The notes under the pieces: model-generated
What the model saw: only the letters and a program-made list of their open reading frames with translations
The model's database searches: none
What the model was told of the DNA's origin: nothing
Assembly: GCF_028858725.1 (NCBI RefSeq)
Contig: NC_084772.1
Span: forward strand, 13,275,048 to 13,339,047
Origin: Colius striatus
Lineage: Eukaryota > Chordata > Aves > Coliiformes > Coliidae
Direction: 5' to 3'
Length of the DNA: 64,000 bases
Shown: positions 1-11,700 of the stretch, piece by piece
How positions within the stretch are numbered: the stretch's first letter is position 1
Layout of the letters: each line of letters starts with the position of its first letter
Made by a program: the position numbers and the translations under genes

Positions 1-1762
1 TTCCTGAAGGAGGAAAGAAAAAAAGACTAAATAATTTGTTAATAGTGTTTTCCATTTTTCCCTCTAATCATGTAATAAAATGACCACACTTAATGTTTCA
101 AGTGCAAAAAAAGGCTTTAAGAAATCTGACTATCCACATACATTTTAACATAAACGTATAGTTTAGAATAAGACTTCAAAATCTAAGCCTGGCTGGTATG
201 GAGTAATGTAATGGGTTCCTGACCCTGTGCTGTTTCTAACTGACATTAAAACATACATATGCTCAAGTCTTGCTCACAACTTCACAGGTGCTGTGACACT
301 TCACTGAAAATTCTAAAGAGAAATTAAGTGAAATTATTTCAATATTTAGAGATTATCAACAAAATACTTTTATGATAAAAGTTAAGAAAAATGAACTTTG
401 GAACAGGCCAAAGATGAACTCTGATCAGAGGCTGAGCCAAAGTTTTGCAAGTGTGCCATTAAAAAGATCTGTTATAACCAAAGTTTTACCTACCGTACTG
501 TTAGAGACTATATCCATTGCTTCCTGGTTCCTTAAGCAGTTTAGCAGTGAGAGTGAATTGCTCATCTCACATTTAAATATACTTGCAACTCTCTGAAAAT
601 TATTAACAAAGACAAGAACTGTTAGCTATGAGGTGACTTTTAAGGAATTTATAAACAGAAGACTATTATACACAGTACTGTTAACTTTATTTAAGGGTGG
701 TTGTAGGTGAGCTTGACAGGTCTTCAAGTATTTTATTTTACTAGAAACACTACAGTTTGATCACAAAGTGAAATCATTCTGGTGTGCTTCTCCTTCTTGC
801 TATATTTCCATTCATTGCTCTACAACAAAGCTTGCTTTACAGATAATACAAGGTTGTAGAAGAAATCAAATAAGGAAAGAAAATTCAGAAAATCACCTTA
901 TGAGAAATCCGTATTATTGCTACCTGCCATTTCAGGAGAGGAAATCAAAAGCTACTTATAGAGAGGAAGTCCATTTTAAAGTGTTATTTCAAAAAAAACC
1001 CACCCCAAATTAACTTCAAATAAAAGCCCTACATAAAGGACCAAAGCTGAATAAAAATTGAATGTCTCTTCTGGATTTTAATTAAATTTTCCATAAAATT
1101 CACAGTTAGGAAATAAGTTACAGCATGCATGAAAACAGGCATATGCCTAGCTTGGCATGTGTGTAACTGAAAATACTCACAGATACTATAATTATATAAC
1201 TGTGCAATCTATTTGCAACACCAAAGAGCTTGAAAGTAGACTACTTGAATGAAAACTTAATGCTAATCTATGTATTTATAGGTTTGCCATGACAAGAAAT
1301 TTGATAAGCTTTGTTGTATAACAGTCATATTTCGACCTTTTATCTTTTAACCATATTATCAGATATAAGAAATAGAATATTTTAGGTTATAAAGGCTTTA
1401 AAATGGAAAAAAAATCCCACGAAGTCTACCTTAATATCTGCTGAATGAAGTAGCTCTTTCTGATGGAGGTTTGGAATTCCACTTTCTAATATTGCTTTAT
1501 GAAACAGACCCTTAGACAAAGGAGACAAAATCTGCCAAGAAGTGAAGAACAGAACAAGATCCTTATTCCATAACCATTCATTCCATAATTCATGGGGAAT
1601 TACACATTTTTATGTGCTTACTGAAGAAGTGTCCAGACTTAACACAATGTGCCAATAATCTTACTTCCAAAAATCAGATTAAGTATGAAATGTTACATTA
1701 ATTGAGTTTTTGAAGACTTTTTTTTAGACTTTACTTTTTTAAAGTATCTACTGCATGCATAC
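1..1762. other. intronic sequence of the carboxylesterase, no exon seen
   Basis: This A+T-rich stretch lies downstream, in the sense of the minus-strand gene, of the fifth carboxylesterase exon. I looked on the minus strand for the next exon of the family (the part after the nucleophile elbow) and found none. The intron therefore probably extends past the left edge, and the remaining exons, with the acidic and histidine members of the triad, lie outside. The small open frames here have no coding features. Confidence 0.5.
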
Positions 1763-4252
1763 ATGTGCAAAAGCTGAGAAAGATCCTGCAGACAAACCAG
1801 CGAGTGTGACAGATCCTGGATCACCACCAAAGTGTTCAATATTTTCTTGGATCCACTGAAGAGCTGCTATTTGATCCAAAAATGCCCAGTTCCCACGAGC
1901 GTGTTCATCACCAGTACTGAAAGAAAAGCATTATAAGCCACCTTCTGAGGAAGAGTAATAGTTCTTCTAATACCAAAATAAAATAAATTTCATCAACTTA
2001 CTTTTGGTGTGAAGTGTCATATTTGGCCAAAGTACAGCCTACTGACCTAAAGTCCTTCATAGTCAGAGCTAAGCCTCACTGATTTATTTGCACCTACTGT
2101 TTGTTCACCCAAGTACAGATGGATTCCTGGCCTCTACACTATATGATTTTTTGCTTTATACACCAGTAGATATAAAGTAAACAGAAGTAAAAGCAAGAAC
2201 AAACATCCTAGCCAGAACCAAATAAGCCCAATTATGATTTGACAGCAGGCTTCAAGCAAATGACAATGGAAATGGAGTTTATGGACATTTTTTCATGTTC
2301 TTAAGTCCTGATGTAAGTGGATTTAAACCACATTTAAACCACTTCAGCAGTGGGAAGTTGGTATAGAAGCTCAGCTGATTTAGAAAACAAAACTACCCAT
2401 GCTTTAAACATGATAGGAAGTGTTTTGTAAAAAGTTAAATAGATTATCTTACTTGAAGAATCCAAGGAGTCCAAGCCTGTACTGAATTATTACTACCACA
2501 ATATTCTCGTAGGCTGATAGTGCAGAACCATCATACCTAGAAGCACCACCAAATATAAAACTGCCTCCATGGATCCACACCATTACCTTAGAGAAAAAAG
2601 GGTGAGACACACTTTTGTTCCTTGCTTGATAGAGTTCATTTGATAAAGGAAGACAGCAATCAGAGAATTAGGAAATGCAAATCACTAAAGCTCAATGGAA
2701 GATGAATTTTAGGTTGATGGACTTTGAATTTTACATAATATATTTTTTTATGAATGGAGCACTCATTTTCAAAAGAAATTAAGTGACTTAGGAGCTGTCA
2801 TTAGGTGCAAACTATGTACAAGATAAGTCTGTAAAATAGGTTTACGTACAGGTAACTTGTTCTCCTTGTTTGAACCAGCAGGGCTATAAACATTTAGATA
2901 TAAACAGTCCTCAGAGGTTCGGAATTGAGGGTGTTTTTCTTTAAAGTTTTTTTCAGCTATCTTCAACATGGACAGGTCTTGAGGACATCTTCACAAAAGA
3001 AAGGAAGCATTAGTAATAAAACTAAAATAGCAACAATGTACAGTGATAGAGAAAACACACTTTCTTTTACCCCACAGACTGAATTCCCACAGGGTGCTCA
3101 AACATTGTGTTACTTAGGTACAGTTAGAGGTATAACCTGTACACAGCTCTATACTTGTACTTAAAAAGCTGGATTATTTTAGCACAGTATCATGAGAAAA
3201 TATGATTTCCCAGGAATTGTGTCCCATAATTCTTACAAAGTATTTCAGTACTGGCAGTGTATCCACTACCAGACAATGAGTGCCTTGCCAAAAATCAGAC
3301 CTCTGCACCCTCATAAACACCATAACACTGACAAACATGAACAGGTCTTATACATAAATGAACTGAACAGCTCTCACAGTGGTGGATAGGAGGTTGCATC
3401 TCTCAGATCGTTCCAGGGTTCAGGTGATTCAGGTGGGGAAAACCTCAAGGCTCCAACAGGGGCTTTTGCAAAAGGAATCCCAAGGAAAACATTTACAAGT
3501 CTGTCTGTCCCCTTCACATTTGCTCGTCTCCCTTTGAGCCTTCCAAGTGAGATCATTACTTCTGGCTCCGTATCATTCTGTCCTAAGTAACACATAGGTA
3601 AAAAACAAACAAATTCAATTGCACTTTCATAATTATCAGGTAAAGTTTTGACTGAAGCCCTTTTTACTGACTGTTGTACTTAAGAAGATTTCAACTTATT
3701 CCTTTCAATTTCGTTCAGTTTTCATTTTGCTTTTCTCCAATTACATACTCCCCATGAAACAATCCTATAGCTGGCTCTGCCAATGACAACTAGAGATAAA
3801 TAAGACTTACATTAGTCACTGTGAAAGAACATAAAGCTTAAAAACAAATTTCAGAGCAAACAGCAACTGTTAGAATCATTAACTTGTGATACATTTATCA
3901 TCCAACAAGATCTTTAAAATATATTGTTGGGATAATTCAGGAATGTTTTGTTTTCTACCTTTTAAGGAAGACAAAGTTTTCAATTTCATAAAATCGTCTC
4001 AGAAATTGTTTCATCTCATAAAATAAGACATTTTTGCATCAAGTTTCTTAGGATACTTTAGCAGATCGCTAAGACAAATATGAGAGATGTACTGCCTTTG
4101 AAAATCACTACACTGCAACTTGTTAGTGCAGTTGTTTCCCCAAAAGCAATAATAACAAATTCTGTGTCTCTCTCACCTTCTGTTCTGCAAGTGATGAATG
4201 CTATACTACAAAACAAGGCACAAAGCAAAGAAATCTGGCTTCGAGGAATCAT
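1763..4252 (-). CDS. carboxylesterase, N-terminal five exons (partial)
   Basis: Serine carboxylesterase of the alpha/beta-hydrolase family, a lumenal ER enzyme that hydrolyses ester and acyl bonds. Minus-strand coding exons: 4177-4252, 3378-3582, 2850-2988, 2453-2586 and 1763-1916 (76, 205, 139, 134 and 154 bp). All have GT-AG borders and the reading phase closes at every junction. The start at 4252 opens a hydrophobic signal peptide ([19 protein letters not shown]). Family landmarks in order: [10 protein letters not shown], a DATSYPP stretch, [13 protein letters not shown], the oxyanion-hole [23 protein letters not shown], and the nucleophile elbow. The elbow reads GLSAG where the family normally has GESAG; the serine is present. 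The later exons lie off the left edge. The gene is divergent from CIAO2B, about 1.46 kb from start codon to start codon, as human CES2 is. That position and the sequence suggest CES2 or the bird medium-chain fatty acyl-CoA hydrolase group, but I cannot separate the paralogues. Confidence 0.9.
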
Positions 4253-5459
4253 TTTCCACCCGTTTGGTCTCTAGATTATTTCCCGGTTTTATATGAAAGA
4301 GAATGGTACAAAGGTCCCCGCTGAGGGCGTTCCGAGAAGGGAGTGCAGATAAATTTGCTTTTGAATGTGTGCTGCATTAAGCACTTTCAGAGCTGTACAT
4401 GGTACAGAGTGTAGATACAATCCCTTAGTATAACACATCCAATCATTACGTGATATTGAGTCAGGATGGTCTGAAAATGACCAAACACCATCTGTGAATA
4501 ACAAAAGATCTAACTATAGTTAATCTGCTGTTAATCCTACAAGTAGAGAAAATAGTGAAGCTCTGAAGAGATTCCAGACCTGTCAACACTTAAATTCTTG
4601 TTATAAAAAACCCCAACCCCAAACCAACAGGTTTACAGTTTACAATGAGATAGAAAGTATGAATAATAATAATAAATCCCAAATAAAAGTTAATTCTTGC
4701 AGAAGTTTTAATGAGGGCTGCCATATCTGTACATAACTCCATGCTCTGTGGTATACATGCTCTACAACAGGGATTGGCCTCTGGTCTCCATAATAGTTCT
4801 TTATTCCTTCTTGAATAAAAACAAGACCCCTGCATTTTTCAAAATTGAAGATTAAAGTTGAGGGTCTGATTACAGCTTCTCTATGAGCAGAGTTAGTGGA
4901 GGTCAGAAAGTACTTAGCAACACCTTATGGGGTTTGTACTTCCCTCAAAAAATGGGAAAGGGTCATGACCTCACCTTCTCTGTAAAATAGATTTCGACAG
5001 TGGAAAAAGGCTGGCAGTCCAACAGATAGGTTTTGCCTGCTGGCTGAAAAAGTCCTAAAAAATTGTGTAATTTGTAGAAGCACAACATCCCTCGCTGTGG
5101 CTGACTACCAGATTAGCCTGAAGGTCTTCCTCATAGACAAGGCCTCTAAGCCCAGTCTCCTTCACCTTCCCTTGGTGAAATCCAAAGAATATGAACTTCT
5201 TGTGCTGCCAAAATGAACCCTCTTTATCCAACTGAAAAAATAAAACTAAAACCAGAACCAAAACAAAGCCAACAAACCCCACTTTTAATACCAGCCACTA
5301 TCTTTGCTACTAAGGGTAAGTCAACTCAGTGAACTCTGTATTTCCTAAACAGCTAGAAAAATGCCTTCCAACAAAATTAATCAGCTTTAAGTGAACGCTC
5401 AATTTCATTTATCCATCCTTGACAGCAGCTAAATTCACTTCAGAGAGCTCTCACAACCG
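4253..5459. other. intergenic region between divergent genes
   Basis: This spacer separates the carboxylesterase and CIAO2B start codons and must hold the carboxylesterase promoter and any 5' UTR. It is A+T-rich until about 5450, where the CpG island begins. I found no convincing TATA box at a suitable distance from position 4252 and no coding potential. Confidence 0.5.
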
Positions 5460-5935
5460 CTTTGCAGCGTCGCTGACTGCAGTCGGGCCATTCGTTTTTT
5501 GCTCTCTGACGGTAGCCTCCATCTCCCTGCCGCGCCAGTTCCGCGCCTTGTCCACAGGAGAGCACTCCCGCCACGGGCAAAAGGAGCCCGGGCCTCCGCC
5601 GAGCAGCCGCCGCGGCCCGCCCCCGGTGCGGCGGCGAATGGCGTCCGGCGCCTTCCGGGCCGCCAGCAGCGCCCGCCCGGCAGCCGAAGCGGGCAGTGCC
5701 TGAGCGCCGCCATGGTGGGCCCGGGCCCGGGCGGTGGGGCGCCGCTGGAGAACGCCAACCCCCTCATCTACCGGCGCTCGGGGGAGCGGCCGGTGACGGC
5801 GCGGGAGGAGGACGACGACCTGCCTGACTCCATCGACGACCGGGAGATTTTCGATATCCTGCCGGGCAGGCCGGGGTTGGGGCAGGGGCCGCGGGGCAGG
5901 GCGGGGGCAGCTGCGCTACGCTTTCCTTAACACAG
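5460..5935 (+). promoter_or_regulatory. CpG island promoter of CIAO2B
   Basis: G+C and CpG density rise abruptly from about 5460, stay high through the start codon at 5712 and the first intron, and fall after about 5935. This is the form of a TATA-less housekeeping promoter, in keeping with a constitutively expressed iron-sulfur assembly factor. The transcription start cannot be fixed from sequence. Long open frames on both strands here result from scarce stop codons in GC-rich DNA. Confidence 0.75.
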
Positions 5936-7500
5936 CACATCTTATTCGGTCCATTAACGACCCGGAGCACCCACTCACTCTGGAGGAGCTGAATGTCGTG
6001 GAGCAAGTGCGAGTAAAAGTGAGATTAAGAGGATTTTACCGTCCCGTCCGGCTGGCCCCCCCGGCTGCCGGGCACAGCTTTGCGCTGTGCAGCAGGGCAG
6101 AGAGTTAAGTTACTCTGCCGCCCCAGTAACTTAATGATTCCCTTTTGACATCAAAAAAGCATCTACTGCAGCTAAACATAGAATTTTTAAAACATCACTG
6201 AAAACCTGTAAGCAGCAGCTTCAGGTTGCATTTTACATAAAATGCCTCCAGCTAGTTTGGGGCAAGGCCAGTGAGTTTTGTACAGGGAAAGTATTTGTTT
6301 TTCAACAGGTGAATGACGCAGAAAGCACAGTGTCAGTGGAGTTCACTCCCACCATCCCTCACTGCAGCATGGCGACCCTAATTGGCCTCTCTATAAAAGT
6401 AAAATTGATCAGATCTCTGCCTGAGAGATTTAAGGTGAGTAATCAAAGCAAATAAGGGGGGGGGGAGAGCAGAAAAATAAGCTAACTGACTTACAGTGGA
6501 AAATAACTGGAGGGATTTTTATTTTTTCCATTTTGTGAGTGGGGAAAGCACTGCAGGAACCAGAGAGGGCAGTGGACAAAAATATCGATGCAGAGTTGTG
6601 ACAGTCTTGTCAAGTGTGAGGGGGGTTATGGAGGAGAGTTACCTGCAGTGCTCTGTGGTGCCTCACTGCCCTGTCTGAAGCAGGTTTAAACAGATGAGAT
6701 AGCAAAGCATTCTGTGAATTTTAGATATTATTTTATTCAGCTATATACAGTAACTGGTATTGGTAAGAATGTCTTTTTTTCTCCTTCTTTTTTAACTTGG
6801 GCTTCCAATGTTCCAATGACTCACTCCCTTTATATTTTGTCATTGCTTTTTAAGCTGGATGTTCATATAACACCAGGAACACACGTCTCTGAGCATGCAG
6901 GTAAGTGCTCAGTTGTGTGGTCATCTTTAATTTTTTTTTATCTTGAAAATTAGAGAGGGGAGAGATTCACACGCCTGCAGAACAGCAGGGACTTGTGTGT
7001 GTCAGCTTCTGAGGGATGTTACAGAACAGGAATGTGTAATAATGACACTGAGGTATATTCTGTACCAGAGTTGAAAAACCTTTTCAGGCAACCTGTGCTC
7101 TCAGTTAGTCATTGATTTCCTGGGTTGTGGAAGACTCAGCAAATGGGGAGAAGCTGTTACACCTATGTATGTAGCCCTCTACTGCTGAATCATAAACAGC
7201 TCCCTAGCTTAACTGGTGATAACATTCTAGCTTTGAATTTAGACTGTGGCTCTGGAGTGTACTTAGCATCTGCAGAAGTATTGGTCTACTCAAGTACCAT
7301 ATCAATGATGTGGTGATGTGTCTCACTGTAAAATGCTTTTTAAAAAATACATTGTCCATGTTTTGACCAGTTTCTTGTGACTTTTTTTTTTTTCCTGCAC
7401 AGTTAATAAACAGCTTGCTGATAAAGAACGTGTAGCTGCTGCTTTGGAAAACTCTCACTTACTGGAAGTGGTGAATCAGTGTTTGTCAGCTCGATCGTGA
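5712..7500 (+). CDS. CIAO2B: cytosolic iron-sulfur assembly component 2B
   Basis: CIAO2B (FAM96B, MIP18) is part of the CIA targeting complex with CIAO1 and MMS19, which delivers Fe-S clusters to cytosolic and nuclear apoproteins. Coding exons: 5712-5853, 5939-6018, 6309-6434, 6855-6900 and 7403-7500 (142, 80, 126, 46 and 98 bp). They sum to 163 codons plus TGA, the human length. Landmarks: ENANPLIY near residue 13, [11 protein letters not shown] at 38-48, the MIP18/DUF59 core from about residue 45, IPHCSM with the conserved Cys93, HITPGTH, and a C-terminus ending NQCLSARS. Junctions 2-5 are GT-AG. The first junction has no GT-AG solution that keeps the frame; an AT-AC solution restores Asp48 and the expected residues after it. 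The start at 5712 gives the family N-terminus. The next gene on the same strand is RRAD. Confidence 0.96.
5854..5938 (+). other. CIAO2B: probable U12-type AT-AC intron 1 of CIAO2B
   Basis: The intron begins ATATCCTG, close to the U12 5' splice-site consensus ATATCCTT, and ends AC at 5937-5938. TTCCTTAAC at 5923-5931 is identical to the U12 branch-site consensus. Splicing here joins G of exon 1 to AT of exon 2, making GAT for Asp48 and then Leu-Ile-Arg-Ser-Ile-Asn-Asp-Pro-Glu, as expected. Two features are unusual: total length is only 85 nt, and the likely branch A at 5930 is 8 nt from the end, short even for a minor-class intron. Unspliced RNA would hit TAA at 5928-5930. Confidence 0.82.
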
Positions 7501-7587
7501 GGAAACTGTTGGTATTCTGCTATGTTAAATTAATTTTGTAAATAAGTGGTGATGCTAGTGTTATGCTATATGTATAGCTATGAGAAA

Positions 7588-7593
7588 AATAAA
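7588..7593 (+). terminator. CIAO2B polyadenylation signal
   Basis: A canonical AATAAA lies 88 bases after the CIAO2B stop codon. It implies a short 3' UTR of roughly 100-110 bases. Confidence 0.75.
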
Positions 7594-7614
7594 ATCACTT
7601 GGATTTTCTTAAAG

Positions 7615-8640
7615 AAACGTTTCATTACTCTTACAAAAAATAGTATGTGGAAAGTCAGCTTACAGGCAGCTACAAAAGCAATGAAAATCTACTTGTAAAT
7701 TTTATTAGTGGTTGCATGGGTAGGATTTTTTTGTAAAAAGATTTATTTCAACCTTAACTGGTTTCTCACTATCCAAAGTTAATTGTAAAATGCATCGTAG
7801 AAGTGGATTTTGCACACTGGACTTCACAAGCTAATTGACAGTTAAAATCTTTACATTCATGTGACTTTTGTTAATTGCTAATGTAATTTTAGCTTTGGAC
7901 ATCAAAATTGTATCAGTTCATGTGTACAAAGTTGTAACACATTTTAACAGTTAAGTGTAAACTCTTCTGAATCATCTGCCTGGTTTTCATTATATTAACT
8001 TGAATTAGCCAGATATGGAAGGCTTTTTAGACCTGTATAAAACATTATATATTTTTAATGATTAATTATTTGTGGTAAGAAATACAGTGTTTTTGAGGTA
8101 ATTTGGTTTTTTCATGCACCTGCTACGATATAGGAAAGTCATTCGTAGTTTACAGTATGAACAGAAAGACTTCTGGAAGACTTTCCTGGCAAAGTTTGAT
8201 AGATAAATGACAAGTTTTGCTTTAAACTTAGGGAGATTTAATAATAATACCTAGTCTGTACTTCTGGTCCAGGAAATGTGGCATTCACTGAAATATTGTC
8301 TTTGGCAGAAATTGACAATAGAAAAATTTTTTAAGATACAATTCCAGAATTCATTGTAAATTTTGCAAAAGATGTTTCTAATCATGGACCACATGGAAAA
8401 ACAACAACTTGTTAAAGAAATCCTGTCAGGTATTGTGGCGCCTTCACACCTACAATGTAACTTTCATCAGTTATCTAGAAAGTAACATACACTTTTAAAC
8501 AAGTATATTGTGCTCACCTGTTTGATGGTAATGCTTTGTATTTCAGTAATATTTTCTCTTGGAGGATCTCAGATGCCATTTTAAAAATGGTGAAGCTTAT
8601 GAATGCCATATAAACCATAGCCTAATAATCCAGTCTAGTC
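7615..8640. other. intergenic, nothing recognised
   Basis: A+T-rich sequence downstream of the CIAO2B poly(A) signal. No open frame with coding character, RNA gene or repeat that I can name. Confidence 0.5.
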
Positions 8641-8644
8641 TGTG

Positions 8645-8740
8645 TTGAACAGCTGAGGAAACTGAGGCAGTGGTGATCCAAGTGTGACATGTAAAGTCAC
8701 AAAGCAAAATAGGACAGAAAGAAATCCAAGTCTTCCCATT
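8645..8740 (+). repeat. MIR-type SINE core fragment
   Basis: The segment contains GAGGAAACTGAGGCA, then a degraded tract matching the GTGACTTGCCCAAGGTCACACAGC region, and ends with a CCAAGTCTTCC-like tail in the correct order and spacing for the MIR core. MIRs are old amniote SINEs, so heavy divergence is expected. A minus-strand frame across it that resembles a signal peptide is probably an accident. Confidence 0.6.
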
Positions 8741-11700
8741 TGAGAAATGAGGCACTCAGTTTGAACAAGGCTTCTATAGAAAGTCATCTTAGCAGCAGCC
8801 TTAATCTGCTTATTTGGCTTAGCATCCTTTGAGTGATCAGCACTTTGCTTGGATGTATGAATGAAACTGTAAATCAAGACAATCTTTATGTAGCATTGTT
8901 ATTGGGAAAGGAGTAGAATGACCCAGCCGACTATCTTTTCTCTCTGCTTCTCATGCTGAATCACTGAACTGATTAGTTCTGACATTGCCAGCATTTGCAC
9001 CATAAATGAAACTTCAACCATGGCAATGTGTGCAGGCAGCTCTCAGGCAACATGCTTAGTTGGTTTGATTTTGTTTTCTGGATCTTTTTAATAGAAAATT
9101 CATTTTGCTCTCACAGATTTTGGGGTAGAAAGGAATGCAAATAAGTGCCAGGGAGAAAACAGAAGGATGACTAAGCTGACAACAGATTGCTTCAACCTGC
9201 ATTCCAAATTGAGAAGGAATGGGTAAATTATGCTTTGTTGAATCTCTCTGCTTGGCTTTCACCACTACATAATAGTAGTGTTAAATAATTTAGTGTGTTG
9301 GCACTTGCCTCATGAAGTGCATTGTACATGGTAACCCTGGGGGTGCACTTTGCACCATCTACCTTTTCAGAGAAGCAACAGTATGTGGTTAGATTGTTTA
9401 TAATATATAGTTGGGGGATGATTTTTCAGTAAAAGGACTCTACTTTGGGATATCAAAGAAAAGAGATGCCTGACTTCAGCTGATTAAAGATGCTTAGATC
9501 TGGTACATTTCTTTAAGTGATGTGGAAGTGATATATGTGAGAAGAAAGAAACAACAATAAGGATAAATCACAGTTACTTTGCTGAAGGTCACAGGTCCTC
9601 ATGTACAGGCTCCCTCAGCTTAGATACTTGCTGAATGATAACGTACCAGCAGTTCTAGCAAAAGTTTAATGATTCTTAGCTGACTCTTGCTGTATGGAGG
9701 TAATGTGGGAGAAAAAGATGTTAACTTGTTACAAATATTTATGTTGAGAATTATTTTTCAAAAAAGCTACCACTAAATTTAGCCTCTGGAATGCTTTGTA
9801 ATAGGACACATTCCATCAGAAACTAACCCCCTTTAAAGCAGCTGTGTTGCATACAAACAGCCTCATTCGAGGACAGGAACAATGCCAGAAGCAGACATCT
9901 GTTTCACATTCCTAGGCCCTAGGCAGAGCCTTCCAGGAGTGGCTGAATGGCATGCACTGCTCCTAGCCTGCAGACACTGCCCTGGGAGTTCCCAAGGGCA
10001 GCTGGCTCTGGGGTCACTGGAGTAACCTGCCCTGTGCTCAAGCCCACAGACCAACACAGTTCCTGCACCTCAGGTCTCACCACACTGCATGTACTTGGGC
10101 CTAGCACCCAGGCCTGCTTTCCAGCTGCTCCCACACTCATTGCTGCCTAGTACCAGCAACCAAACTTTTGAAGACATTTCATCCCCCAGTTTCATGAGTG
10201 GCAGGGAAGCAGCTCAGCAGCATTGTATCCAAAGTCCCAACTGAAATGTCCATGGAAGAACTTCACATTTCAGTGGCAATATTTCTTGTGTCCTTTGAGT
10301 GGAGCAACGTGTACCACAACCTGGGAACTGTTAGTTCAAAGAAGTTATTTCAGTCTTCTGGCCATGCTTAAGATTGATTTGTTTATGTCAATAGAGTGCT
10401 TTGATAAAGATGTCCCTCTAGAGCTTAGATTTATAAACTCATATGAACCCACTACAGTGTGAGTTTTTATAGCTGTTAAAAACATTTCCCTTGAGCTTGT
10501 CACAAAGACAACTATCACTTTCCCTTCCTTTACAAAATGCAGTTTAGCATAAATACAGACTGAACAAGTGGCAGAGATGACTTTTTTCCCGAAACAAAAG
10601 TTTCTAGCAAAATCTTTCAAGTGTTAACTATGGAAAGGTAAGTATCAGCAAAGAGAATAAAAGAGGGGAATGTGAGGCTGTTACCTGTGTGCTTAAGTCA
10701 GCTGAATATCTTGCAACTGTTTGCCAGCCACATTCAATGGAAAGCACATAAAACTTTTTTCCATTCCACAAAATGCTAAAAATAAATGTTTTTATAAAAT
10801 GTACAAACAGCAGAGACCACTCATTTTGTTCAATACACTTCAGTAGTTGTAGAAGACAGGCCATAACATTCTATAAATGTGTTTCTTTTGTGTCCTACCT
10901 GTAAAGAGCTTTTTCATTCTGTGGCAAGTTATCTCCATTACTTTGGAGATCAAAGGAGCAGCCTTGTCTGCAGTGACAGAAACATTTTGGCGGTTTGGAT
11001 GCTTGCAAACCCTGCTCTCCCAGCTTCATTCCACATGCTCATGGTAGCTGAGTAACTTGCCAGTTGCCTCATCAATTTTGTTGCTTTTCAGCATCTTGTT
11101 GCAGCACATGTTGCCAAGGCAGTCCTCTTTCATACGGAAGTTAGAAGAGTCTCTGGTTCTTGCCATTAGCTCAGCTCCTAGCACAGCACTAAAGAGGAAG
11201 AATGGGAAGAAGTTAATTTGTAGCACTTCTGTGGAACAAATGGGAATGGGGAGCAGCTGCTGCCTGAGAACTTTGGAAAAGCACAGGAAGAGAAAGAGAA
11301 GGAAATGGCAAAGTTGTACACCACCTTGCTGTGCTACCCACTAGCCTCGCTGTGTGGCAATGAGCAGAACAGTGAGCTCCTACAGTACTGGAGGCCTGGT
11401 CCTCCAAATTGCAGGGGATAAAAATAAGCTCCCATTACCTCATGCTAGACACCTCCTACCCCTCTAGTTTCCTTGCTCCTTACAAGCTGTCTGCCTGAAG
11501 AGGAGATACCCATGTGGTGCCTGTAGCCAAGGCATTGCCACAGCATAGGCCCTCTCTGCCCTCTTTGGCTGGGCTGTATGCAGCCCATCCCCTCAGTGCC
11601 CTCCTGCTACTGCAAGTAACAAGAAAGCCTTTGCTGTCCCACTGCAGGTTAAGTCACAAAGAGCTGAAGGATAGAGGAGGATCCGGGGGACAAGTATCTA

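Noticed and set aside
5435-6006. Minus-strand frames over the CIAO2B first exon
   Set aside because: Shadow frames of a CpG island; the plus-strand protein is fully explained as CIAO2B.
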